NCBI GenBank assembly: GCA_015039315.1
Contig: WIDE01000040.1
Coordinates: forward strand, 11,108-75,107
Origin: Clavulina sp. PMI_390
Taxonomy: Eukaryota; Basidiomycota; Agaricomycetes; Cantharellales; Hydnaceae
Length of the DNA stretch: 64,000 nt
Direction of reading: 5' to 3'
Shown: one piece after another, positions 47,967 through 59,684 of the stretch
Numbering within the stretch: position 1 is the first letter of the stretch
Layout of the letters: every line of letters starts with the position of its first letter
The notes under the pieces: generated by a model
What the model saw: only the letters and a program-made list of their open reading frames with translations
What the model was told of the DNA's origin: nothing
The model's database searches: none
Position numbers and translations under genes: made by a program

Positions 47967-49368
47967 ATGATGGCTGGGATCAACTCGTTACCAGTTGAAC
48001 TTCTTCGTCTCATTTTCTCCTTGGCTTTGGACCAAATGCCCTCAGGCTACGCTGTCAACCTGGCGATGGTATGTTGGCGCTGGTACAAGGTCGCGACTCA
48101 GCATCAAGCTCTGTGGTCCCATATCACCCTCAACCCAGGGGAACTCTGCAACGAAAAGCTGGTCCTTAGCCGTTTGAAGTTTAGCGGTAGCTCAGTCCAC
48201 ATCGACTTCGAGGATGATATGGAGGGTCTGCTCGATGAGCGGCCAAGTGTCCCAGAGGGAGTCTCCAACATTATTACTCAGAGACTCCGCGCTGCCACTA
48301 TCTCAATGAACCCCGAAAACTGGGAAAATGCCTATATCTGGAACATGCTAGCATCCTTCCCTCAGCCAATGGATCGCTTGGAGTCATTGACCCTCGAACA
48401 TCGTCCGTTCACCGTGGAAGAGTACGACGCTTTGGATTCGGAGCTCTGGGGCATGTTGGAGCGCCAGTTCACTATTGTTCCGTGGTCTACGCCGAACTTA
48501 TCTTTTCTCAGGATCAACGCCGGCATCCTGTGCATGCCGCTTCAGATGCCTCCAGAAAAATTAGAGAGGTGTGAGCTTATCCAAGGTCAAGCGGATTCCC
48601 TGCAACACCTAGGCCCGAACTGTGATGTGGAAATCGTGGAGCTGGTCGACTGTATTGGTACGCTCGTCGTAGACATGGAACCACCCCCTATCACATTCGA
48701 CTCCCTCCATACTCTTCTCCTTCGTGAGAATCACCCATCCTGCGTGGCCACCCTAGCGACGAGCTTTGGGCTTCCAAGCCTTAGAAAGATCCACTTGGAC
48801 AACTGGCAGTCATATATCGAGGGAGAAGAGCCTGTCCAGCATTCAGACGGCGAGGCACTATCCCATGGAGGCTTGCTGGGTCTGCTGGTAAGTCTTCGTA
48901 CATCCCCTTTCTTTCGGGTGTATCTAATCTTCAGATATGATTAAGGGCTCGAGGGCTCCTCGTCTAGAGGTTCTGGTACTATCAAATGGTTTACCTGAAA
49001 AATTGGCCGAACTATTAAACGAGATGGCGGACACGACAAAGCCGTCTCAGCAGATAAGGAATGTGGGCACATTGACGCTCTATACGGACATCTATCGCTT
49101 GAAGGACAATCCCACGTTGCACAAAATCCAGTATACAGCAATCTTCCTTGCGGTTCGAGCGTGGTCGAGAATGCGTGCTGATGCTGGATGCCGTCTCCTC
49201 CCTAAACTCGAGCTGTGCCGATGCCTTGCGCCGACCTCGGCGCTCTCAGATGCATTCGCCGGGTTTGCCAAAAATGTGGAGGTCGTTTCCTGCCCCTTTC
49301 GATCCCTGGAGAGCTTTGAGGATCAATTTGGTTTCAGTGCACGTCCAAAGGCTTTCGAGTGGGACTAA
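47967..49368 (+). CDS. F-box protein
   Basis: Begins MMAGINSLPVELLRLIFSLAL with CWRWYKVATQHQALWSHI, an F-box (about residues 5-55) that would bind Skp1 in an SCF ubiquitin ligase. The rest, about 400 residues, has weak leucine-rich repeat character (LESLTLEHRPF, LHTLLLRE, LRKIHLDN) as in many basidiomycete F-box proteins. There is one intron near 48889-48949; the acceptor must be the AAG before GGCTCGAGG, since the earlier CAG would run into a stop. Target protein unknown. Such genes are numerous and fast-evolving in mushrooms and their relatives. Confidence 0.85.
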
Positions 49369-49563
49369 GCATCATCAATACTTGATTTGATATTGCCTCG
49401 GCTCATGTCTCCCTAAAAGCCATCGGCTGCAGCCTATTGTAATTATTCATGATTGTACTGAGAATATATTGACTTTATAACCTCTCGAACACGAGAACCG
49501 AAGGAGGGGTACGCGATCTGTCACAAGAGCCTTGCGTGACATCACCTCTGCCGAGTCCCGACG

Positions 49564-52416
49564 ATGACGCTGCTTCCAGGTGAACAAGCCATCCTGAACC
49601 TAACTTCTCATGAAAAATCATCTGGGGATTGTCAGGCGGGCACGTTCGATCGCTGTTCTACAACTACCTCTCCAAAGCAACACCAAGCCCCACCCATCAA
49701 CCCTGACACTACCCCATCATCTACTTGCTCAAATGATGACCATGAAGACCATCCGGGGAAGCGTAAAGCAAAGCATCACCTCACATACCGCGATGGTGGA
49801 GATCTCGCTGGTCTCGAAGATGGGCTCGGTATGAAGCGTGGTGCTTCAGCGAACATGCATGTGGCCTCTCCGAGAAGGGTCGGTGTCGCATTGGCACCTT
49901 GGTCAACGCGCCTATTAGGGATGGCCTTATTAGCGGTGGTCATTTTATGCTTCAAGGTGCTCCCTTCAACGTCTTGGACGGCAGTCTCTTTCCTACAATC
50001 GTGGTCTATTGAGCGGGCTACAGTTTGGAGCTCAGGGATTCGCTTGGGCACTCAAGTTCCCATGTGTCCCCAAGCCAAACCCCTCATCCCCCGCACAGGT
50101 ACTGGTGCCCAAATATTAGAGCACCTTGAGAATACGTATCACACTGCGGCGTTCCAGAATAGGAGCGCCGCGTGGTTGAGCGGTGCCGTACAGATCCCGT
50201 GAGTACTATCTCTCCATATGCTTCTCTGTGTCAATACAAGGACCTAATACGTAACAATTCATAGAACAGAAAGCTATGATGACTTTGGACCCGTCGGCGC
50301 CGATCCTCGATGGGATATCTTTGCAGATTTGCACGCATATCTCCAGCGTGCGTTTCCCCTAACCTTCACCACACTTGAATTTACTCCAGTGAATATCTAC
50401 AACATCGTGCTACACTGGCAAGGGGAGGACGATAGTTTGAAGCCTCTTCTTTTGACAGCCCACCAAGATGTAGTTCCTGTGGATCCTACAACAGTTAATC
50501 AGTGGGTGCATCCACCATATTCAGGGCATTTCGATGGTGCGCTGCTTGACTGGTGTCGAAATTTACGGCCCATTGTGGAAGCCTAATGAGCGTCCCAACT
50601 CTACATCAATCTCTTTAGGGACATACATATTCGGTCGTGGGACGCGGGATGATAAATCGGGTCTCATTGGAATCCTGTAGGAGGTCCGGTTCATCATTAT
50701 TGTGAGTTGAAATTAATTTCCAATTCGTGAAAAATAGTTCCTCCTTCGAAACACTCCTCGAGGCCGGCTTCAAACCACGACGAACGATTGTTCTTGCCGC
50801 GGGAATCGATGAAGAGGCAACCGCCGAATTTGTGAGCCACAGTGCCACCCTATTCGTAACCTAGTGGCAATAAAGTATGATTTCATACCCTTTGGTTCGC
50901 AGGGAGCTGGTAAGCTTGCCAGCTATCTTGAGGAGACTTATGGATTTGATGGCTTCGCGATGCTTGTCGACGAGGGAGGCGAGTGCTCAGGCATCTTACA
51001 ATTCTTGGTCACTAAACGCTCTATACAAATACTAGGGTTCCTGGCCGACGAGCACGGAATATTTGTTGCCCTACCGGATATTGGGGAAAAGGGATATTTG
51101 GGTAATTGTGGTGTGAAACTCAGGTCTAGCTTAGCGGCTCATCACCGTTCGGTACAGATGTCCGTGTAGAGATCTCTACACCTGGCGGGCACAGCTCTGT
51201 TCCTCCTCGTATGATGAACTTGAAACTCTTCCCGATTGGTGGCTGATCCTTCCCCTCCATAGCTCACACTAGTATTGGCCTCCTGGCACTTTCAATCGCC
51301 CTTATTGAGCGGAACCCACATACCCCCCATCTCTCACGGACGTCGCCGTTCTATAACACTGTACAATGCATAGCCGAAAACGGCAACGACATCCCATCCG
51401 ACTACCTCAAACTTGTCAGAAAGTCACTTACTTCTGACACAGCGCTCAAGGAGCTTGAAAGACAGCTTGTTACCACGAGTGGGGCGATAGCCAACGCACT
51501 ACTCACGACGACACAGGCCGTAGATATAGTTCATGGCGGAGTGAAGGTGAATGCTTTACCAGAAACGGCGAACGCTGTAGTGAACCATCGTATTTCGGTG
51601 GACAGGTACGTGCCAGACCCTTTCAGTTCTAGAAACCGCCGTTAATCGACCTATCTCCCGGGGCCCTTTCTTTTGCGGAACAGCTCGGTCAATGAGCTGA
51701 TGGCTCATTTAACCACATTGCTCCTTCCTCTCGCCAGCGAGTACAATCTCAACTTCATCTCGTTCGGCCAGGATCTCTCTTCCCAGACTCGGCCTGTCAT
51801 CACACCTTGCATTGAGCAACATGCTCCCAAGCTACTTAATATCCCAACTCCGTCGTCGGATTCAGCTTGCTTATCCGCACTGAACGCGTCGGGCACTTTA
51901 CGCTTGTCTGACGCCTACAATACGGCGCTTGAGCCAGCGCCTATCACACCTACGGATACAGCTGCTTACAAGATACTAAGCGGGAGTATTCATGCCACAC
52001 ATGCGCGCACAACGTTTAGTGACCCGAAGGTGAAGCAGAAGGAGATGATCGTTTCTCCAAACGTGTCTGGAGGGAACACTGGTGCGTGTCGTGAATATTC
52101 GCCTCCCCATGAACAATATCCTGTACGTCCTGGACGCTAACCGTGCTCTAGATACGAGGTATTATTGGAACTTGACGCGCAACATCTTTCGTTATAACCA
52201 TCTCCCGGTGTACGAGCCGCCTTTTGGTGGTGGGGTCCATACTGTGAATGAAGGTACGTTATAGTCATGAATGCGGCTCCCAAAGATGCTCTAATACGAA
52301 TCGATGACGAAAAATAAACTCTGGAATTCCTAGCTGTCCCTGTTGAATCTCTTGTCGAGGACATCAGATTTTTCACACTCCTCATCCTCAATGCAGATGC
52401 ATCTGACGAGCTATGA
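49564..52416 (+). CDS. M20 carboxypeptidase S-like peptidase, copy 1
   Basis: Zinc metallopeptidase of the Gly-Xaa carboxypeptidase (CPS1) group, vacuolar in yeast. It has an N-terminal cytosolic tail, one membrane anchor (LLGMALLAVVILCFKVL), then LEHLENTYHTAAFQNRSAAW, the metal site TAHQDVVPVDPTTV, YIFGRGTRDDKSG (Asp ligand), GIDEEAT (catalytic Glu and Glu ligand), STPGGHSSVPP, GVKVNALPETANAVVNHRIS, and HLPVYEPPFGGGVHTVNE with the final His. The start could also lie downstream of 49564. Every exon has a partner in copy 2. One intron, after MLVDEGG, has a GC-type donor (GCGAGT) where copy 2 has GT. The frame is otherwise intact. Confidence 0.87.
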
Positions 52417-52853
52417 GTATGTTTGGTCATAGAGTATTCGGGCCGCTTCTCAGCAATAATTCCTAGACCTCTTTGTATTTTTTCACGTTTACTGCCGCCA
52501 ACGCTGGCAATGCGTCAACAACAGCCCTTCCCAATTGATCGCGGACTCAGACCGCGATGAGTTTGACTTAGCCTTGTATGATTGATAAAGGACGAAAGGC
52601 AATCCACCCTTCCCGCCTAAGGTGTTCAGCCCCCGCGAACTGTCACACTGTCACACATCGTGACAGTACCTGGAGCCGGCCACTGGGCACCGCGCTCTAC
52701 AACCGGCGATTCACACTTCAACGGGTCAGGGGGCGTTTGGGCGACGGGCGATTCCTGATTCTTTTCGAACCAAACGACCACCATATACTCGAGAAACGCT
52801 CTGATCGGTCACCGTGCGACCAACCCCAACGTCATCTTGACAGCTTCGCGGTG
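52417..52853. other. Spacer between the two M20 genes
   Basis: Open frame continues upstream of the chosen start of copy 2, but its translation does not match copy 1. Treated as 5' flank. Confidence 0.45.
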
Positions 52854-55487
52854 ATGGACAACCACACCGAACGCAGAATGACGCATTCCGACAAATGCGT
52901 CAACTCTCTCAGCGGAGGTAGACTTACTGATATTGAAGATGGTTATCCCGAAAAACCCTCCTCCAGCGCCCGCGTAGCTTCCCCGAGATGGATCGGCCAA
53001 CCCCCTCAGTTGAAGCGCCTACTTTTGACAGCCTTGCTAGCAACATGTCTACTGGCCCTCAAAATCTCTTCTTTCACTCCTCTCGACACTGAACTTGTCT
53101 CAGGACTTTGGACAACGGACGGTGCAGCCGCCACCAGCTCCCGGGCCCCAATGTGTCCCCAGGTCACTGCACTCACCCCAGACGACGGACCACGCGCGGC
53201 ATTACTCGAGCAGCTAGAGACTGTTTATCATACGAAATCCTTCCAGAATAGAAGTGCCGCATGGCTGAGCGGCGCTGTCCAAATCCCGTACGTCGAAACC
53301 CCCACCTCCTTCGAGCTCTGAAACTGACCACTACCTTTCTGTTCTATCTCGTAGAACGGAAAGTTACGATGACCTTGGTCCCGTTGGTACCGATGCCCGA
53401 TGGGATCCCTTTGCCCTGCTACATGTCTATCTCCGGCTTTCGTTTCCGCTCACCTTCGCCAACCTCAAGTTCACCCCAGTGAATACATACAATATCGTGC
53501 TGCATTGGCAAGGAGAGGATGCAAGCCTGAAACCCATCCTCCTCACGGCCCATCAAGACGTGGTTCCTGTGGATCCCACGACTGTTGATCAATGGATGCA
53601 CCCACCATATTCGGGTCACTTTGACGGTACGTTGGGGTTCTTTCTTTTCGCCTCGTTTTTTATATTCTCGATAAGCTTATATTCATCCCAACTCCACTTC
53701 GGACTACAGGAACTTATATTTTTGGACGTGGGACGGGAGATGATAAGTCTGGGCTGATTGGACTTCTGTAAGCCGGAAGTCGCCTACGCCAATTTACCAA
53801 CTAATGTCGTGGATCTCTCTAGCTCTTCGTTTGAAACCCTGCTCGAAGCGGGCTTCAAGCCAAGACGGACCATCGTTCTAGCGTCAGGAATAGATGAAGA
53901 GGCGACTGGCGAGTTTGTGAGTGGTTTCCGCTGTCTGGTGGTTTCATAATTCCTCCTAACGAACTTTATGCGTCAGGGTGCTGGCCAGCTTGCCATTTAT
54001 CTCGAAGAGACATATGGGTTGAACGGCTTTGCCATGCTCGTTGACGAAGGCGGTAAGAGCCCAGGCATAGTTACGATGTAGACAAATGCTCACCGTTATC
54101 GCCCCTTAGGATATCTGGCAGAAGAGTACGGTATTTTTGTTGCATTACCCGACATTGGAGAAAAGGGATATCTGGGTAAGATTTCTCATTTTGTGCGAGA
54201 AACTTGACTCTATGCTCAATCGTCGCCCGTACAGACGTTCGTGTGGAGGTTCTGACGCCCGGAGGACACAGCTCAATCCCTCCCAGTACGTCACTATGGT
54301 TCAATAACTGTTTTAACCACTATGATTAATCGCTTTGGCCATTGGAACTTCTCCAGCTCATACCAGTATCGGTCTGCTCGCTCTTGCGATTGCTCTCATC
54401 GAGCGTCATCCTCACAAGCCCCATCTTTCGCGCACTTCGCCATTCTACGCTACTATGCAGTGCGTTGCTGAGAATGGACATGGTGTATCCCCAGACTACC
54501 TCAAGTTGGTCAAGAAGTCGCTCACCTCGGACAAAGCACTCAAGAAGCTTGAGAGCCAACTCATGGGAATGGCTGGAGCGCAGGCAAAGGCTTTGGTGAT
54601 GACCACGCAGGCTGTTGACATTGTTCATGGTGGAGTGAAAGTCAATGCTCTACCTGAGCGGGCCAGTGCAGTTGTGAACCATCGCATATCTATTGATAGG
54701 TACGCGTGGATCCCATCCAAGATCTGGCACTCGAGGTCTCCCTTAACTTGCTCCCCCTTATCTTTGTATCAGCTCTGTTAAAGAGCTCATGATTCAGTTA
54801 ACAACACTACTTCTCCCGCTCGCCAAAGAATACGGTCTCAACTTTGTCTCGTTTGGACAAGACCTGTCACATCTTACTCTCCCTGCCGTCGCACCCTCTC
54901 TTGACAAGCTTGGCTTGGCATCCTTCCCTGTGTTCTCCTCATCTGATCCAAAGGATTCGCCGCTAGCGAACGCGACGGGTACTTTACGACTCTCAGACGC
55001 CTATAATACAGCTCTCGAACCGGCACCTATCACGCCTACAGATACAGCTGCATTCAAGATCCTCAGCGGGAGCATTCGCGCGACGCATGCGCGTACGACG
55101 CTGAGCCATCCCAGGGCGAAACAACAAGAGATGATTGTTTCACCGAATCTCGCTGGAGGAAATACCGGTGCGTCCTTTACCAGGATTTGCTCATGACACT
55201 GAGCGGCCACTCTGCTAATCGTCATAAATTCTCATGTAGACACAAGGTTTTACTGGAATTTGACCAGTAACATCTTCCGTTACAATCATCTCCCGGTGTA
55301 TGAGATGCCGTTCGCAGGTGGAATTCATACTGTTAATGAGGGTAGGTTCATCTCATCAATGCGAATGCTTTTCTACCGCGATGCGCTAACGGTGAATATC
55401 GCAGCCATCCCCGTAGAGGCCCTTGTGGAAGACATCAGATTCTTCACCCTACTGATACTGAACGCCGATGCTTCGGACGAATTATGA
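52854..55487 (+). CDS. M20 carboxypeptidase S-like peptidase, copy 2
   Basis: Tandem paralogue of copy 1. Start MDNHTERRMTHSDKC, then ASPRWIGQPPQLKRLLLTAL as the anchor. Metal and catalytic blocks are TAHQDVVPVDPTTVDQWMHP, YIFGRGTGDDKSGLIGL, LASGIDEEATGEF, AMLVDEGG, ALPDIGEKGYLDVRVEV, LTPGGHSSIPP, GVKVNALPERASAVVNHRIS, LRLSDAYNTALEPAPITPTD, and HLPVYEMPFAGGIHTVNE. It ends LLILNADASDEL like copy 1. All ligands are present. Introns match copy 1 and all use GT donors. A role in trimming peptides from the cluster 7 kb upstream is conceivable but has no direct support; general vacuolar peptide breakdown is the simpler reading. Confidence 0.88.
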
Positions 55488-55564
55488 ACAAGATCGTGCC
55501 ACACCACCATGTATTAATATTGATAGCAACCATGCAGTTATAACTGTATGGAAAAACATCAACA

Positions 55565-57310
55565 TTAGCAGAACTGGAACATCTTGCAATTGATTCGATG
55601 ATTTGTGCCACCTCGAGTACCCACGACAGCAACCCCCGAAAGAGGGCAGAATCCAAGCCAAGCCCGCCCCCTCTTCTTGTACCCTAGGTCGTCGAGAGGG
55701 AAGGAAATTCGGGTCCCTTTCCTGTCGTATTCCGAGTTTATGCGGCTAAGTTTTTCGCGGAAGCGAGTTGAAGAATCAGGGGCAAAATTAAGCCAGAAGG
55801 GAAATTGATTGCCCTCAAGAGCATTGAGGCCGAACCCAAGGAAGGAGGACGGTAATAGATGCCAATGAGTCACTCTGAGACGAAACAGCCATGGAATTAT
55901 GGTCCGAATTTCTTCAGTAGTCGAATCCCATTTTGCCAGACACAGTTGTTCCGGGGAATTGGGGGATGATCTTGCGAAACATTCTAGATATCTGAAGGCG
56001 GGCGCTGCTGTACCCCAAACGTTGAGAGGACTGGATTGCCATAGCCTTGGTGCGGAGCCAGGATACAATAGATCGCTGTGAGGTAGCTTGACAGCTGTCA
56101 TAACTTTTGCTTCGTCAATGTTATCAAAGTGCTGGGTATCGCGTGGCGCGGACAGGAATTTTAGAACGGAACATGCATCCAAACAGTATACAGGCTCTCG
56201 TGCCTCTTCGCCTTGCCTGATGTAGCTTCGTAGGACGTAGGAAGCAGCCAATAGAGTGTTTCCCCTCTTGAGAGGGTCGGAAGATCGAAATCAACAAGGG
56301 GTTATTGACCAGCATCATGGATGAGATGGAGCACAAACCATCATGTTAATTCCTACAAGATCATCCCCATTGTGGCCGTTACGCCAATTCCATATATTTA
56401 TCTCGTAGTTTGTATTTGGAGGCTGGAAAAGCACATGCGATCCATCCAAGATATGCGTCCCGTAAGGATCTGCAGTGTGATGCGACAGGCAAATTTGAGC
56501 TCTCCGGGTAAAGTAAGGCTTTATATGTCCAAGTGTTGGGCTCCACTTTAGCTGAATAACTTCGTAGGTGATCGCGGTCCTGGACACCAAAAACCATCAG
56601 AAGTTTTCATAGTACAGGTGACACACCCAACGTACGATTGCTCTTCACGATATCTCCATAAAATATTCATGACATAGTCGCTTGGATCATATTGAAAGGT
56701 GATAGGAATCAGCCTCCCATCAAGTCGGTCGGTGAGGGGATGTGAAAAGGATTTTATCTCCGCCACAGGATGTAAGCATTGATCTGGACTTCCATCCAGG
56801 TTCGAAAGATCCCAACATGCCAGAGAATGACGATTATCAACCTTGCCACTCCCAAGAAGCCACCGACCTCCAGGAAGGAGCTCAATGAGACGATCGCGAC
56901 TCTTCTCAGAGTTGCTAGCCCAAGTGAGGACGAAAGTGTGTCCAGATGGGTTACATTGTGCAAAGGTAGGGAGTTCGGACGGCGGGAGGGCGTGTCGTAG
57001 AATAGCACTTTCGATGCGATATGGTCGTAAGGCGACGGATTGTAACGCGAGGGAGCCCGTTTCTATGAAATGAAGGGCCCCAGGAACGACTGCGGATGCC
57101 AACGGTGATCGAAGAATTGCCCTTCTCCAGATTGAGGAACTTGTCGTCAATATGGAGTGGTGGTATTGGCAGGTCTAAAGAAGAACTTATTTGAGATAGT
57201 CTAACTAGTTTTTCGAAGTCTCTTACCCAACTCAAGGCTAGAATGTCTTTTGGATCAAGATGGTCAACGATCAGAAAGAGAATGTCTGATTGGAATATAT
57301 TGAACTCCAT
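55565..57310 (-). CDS. F-box-like protein, tandem copy 1
   Basis: Starts MEFNIFQSDILFLIVDHLDPKDILALSW on an 84-nt exon (57227-57310), a short F-box-like helix pair. The second exon reads SIWRRAILRSPLAS, then a body with LPPSELPTF, IELLPGGRWLLGSGKVDN, LACWDLSNLDG and MNILWRY. It ends in a conserved C-terminal module, WLGFCPLSGVAVVGTRGG with QCKMFQF-like end KMFQFC. The body resembles a beta-propeller-like platform but no repeat is certain. The next gene upstream is a paralogue with the same blocks in the same order. Function is unknown; SCF adaptor suggested by the N-terminus. Confidence 0.75.
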
Positions 57311-57574
57311 AGGTGAGAGATAACTGATAATGGAACTAGCCAGGGATATCTGCGGGCTTGGATTAGCTATAAGGTTCAAAACACGAAACCCTCTTTGCTG
57401 AGTCAAGCACTTCGCGGAGCGACGGCCCGCACTAAGCGCACGTGATCCGGCCGTCCCCACAAGCCAAGCCCGCCGCTCTTTCAGAGCCTTACGATAATGA
57501 GAACTAAGTTCATAGGCAATGGCCTGGAGGTACAAAGTAATCGATGTGGAAGTGTGGAATGTCAAATGAAAATA

Positions 57575-59446
57575 TCAGCAGAATTGGAATATTTTGCACT
57601 GGATTCGGCTGCTCGCCCCATCACGCAACCTGACAAGTGCCACCCCAGAGAGCGGGCAGAATCCAAGCCATACCGCGCCACGGCTGCCGCCATCCAGCTC
57701 GTCGAGCGACAATGACATTTGTATTCCGCTCCGTTCATCTCCCGAAACTTCTTTCGATTCTGCCATATTTCCTTCCAGCGCAGCTGTGGGTTCAGGGTTG
57801 ACAGCTTGTCGGCTGAGAATAGGCTGCCATGTATCGTAAGGCCGGGTCGGGCTGGGGAAGTAGGTGAGATAGAATGGAAAGCGTAACCTATCCGACTGCA
57901 AACTTTTGTAGCCGATCCCTAGGATAGAGTTTGGCAGCTGATGCCAACGCGTTACATCATAGTGCTTAGGTATCGGTGTAATGGGGTAGAGCTGCATGGC
58001 CATCGAATCCCACTTCATGAAGCATGGCAAGTACTCGGGATTAGCGGGGCGTATGTAGCCGGGATTTCGGGCGTAGTCCTGAAATTCAAGGTACTTCGAG
58101 GTTGAGTGTGTTGTGTCCCAGATCCGGCACGTACGGAGAGATGCCAAGTACGGAACGAAATCGCCGCGGAAAATTTCGTTGGGAGGGAGCTCGACGGCTT
58201 CCATCATGCTCGTGTTTTCTTGAATGGCGAAGAAGCGATGATCCCGCCGTTCAGCAAGGAGGGTCTCGGCTGGAATCGCCATGATACGTGGTATGGTGTC
58301 CCTACTCCCATCCTGCATGAATTCGTACCTCTTGAGGATATGAGATGCACTGAACAATGGATTGACCTCATAACACAGCGCCTCAGCATCTCACCAACGA
58401 TATCTGAGCACAGTCTTATCATGGTATCCGCGCTCACCTCTGGTTGCGCGAACTCTTGGATTTTAATTCCATCTGGATCATCCCGCCAATTCCATAGAAA
58501 GAATCCATAGAAAGGTCTATCGAAAAGCACAAAGGAGCCATCCAAAGTATGATCCAAGCCAACCTGTGCTTGACGATACGGAAAACGAGCAGAGGCTTTG
58601 CGAGTAAAGCGAGGCCGAAGCCCCACGTCTTTCTGTTCCCAGGTTAGCTGGACGATTTCGTGGTTTGCTAGCTGCCCCCTAACAATGGGATCCGCTCAGT
58701 TACTATTCCCTTTCGTGACAACAACGAGGAACGCACGTTTCACTATAACTCCACAAAATGTTCATATTCTTTTCTAAGAGATCATATTGCAGTTTTATCG
58801 GTGGATTTTTATGATCGAAAGGAAAGCGGAAGACTTCGGACGGGGAGCTCAGCCCCGCTGCTGGTTTCAAGGGTTTGTTGGGGCTCCCATCTAGCAACGC
58901 GAGGTCCCAACAAGCGAGCTTTTGCATTTTGTTAACATGGGCACTTCCAAGGACCCAACGGCCCCCAGGGAGGAGTTCTATGAAGGGATGAAATGCTTCG
59001 TCGGAGCTCACCCCCCACGAGAGACAAAACGGATGGCCTGCTGGGGGACACCTCCGATGAATGGGATATTTCGATACAGAGAGTGTGAATTTTTCCAGGA
59101 AGTACTCAATACGGTAGGGGCGACTTGTGATGGATCGAATCGTAGGTGCGTCCAACTCTTTGAGATTGATTGAGCCAGGAAGGATGGTCGAAGCTTGAGT
59201 AGAGCGAAGGAACTGGGGTACCCACACGGATCTACTGTTTATCAGAGTCGAATGGAGGGTCCGACTGGCCTGTAAGATATGTTAAGCGGAAATGCTTTGC
59301 ATGAGCGTATCAAGCATTCGCACCTTGCTCAAGTTCTCAAGATCCCTTGGATCAAGTAGGTCGGAGATGAGCAGCAGAATGTCGTTGTTACCAAAGATTG
59401 GTAGGCTTTTGGATGGGGGACGTGACACATTCCCATCCATTTTCAT
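57575..59446 (-). CDS. F-box-like protein, tandem copy 2
   Basis: Paralogue of the previous gene. It begins MKMDGNVSRPPSKSLPIFGN and NDILLLISDLLDPRDLENLS (F-box-like), then after intron 1 ASRTLHSTLINSRSVWVPQF, the usual helix ending of basidiomycete F-box proteins. Shared blocks are IELLPGGRWVLGSAHVNK, LACWDLALLDGSPN, MNILWSY, LGIGYKSLQSDRLRFPFYL and the C-terminal GAVWLGFCPLSGVALVRL ending KIFQFC. The matching order of blocks shows a tandem duplication; divergence is high, so it is not recent. Target unknown. Confidence 0.78.
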
Positions 59447-59684
59447 ATGATCGTGTTGAGAACGTGTTGATATCTACGATCAGGACTGGGTGTTACTTGC
59501 CTGTGACAGTTCTCACGCAGGTTCTCAACCATAACTCTCTTTGTTGAGATCTCAACCTCAGACTATAAAGAGTCCACCAGAAACTTCGAGTATACGCATG
59601 AATTAGTGGAATTTAACTGTTTATAGGAATAGTACACGACCGCCCGCAGCCTGATAGAGATAAGTAAGAAGAAATTACCGCATC

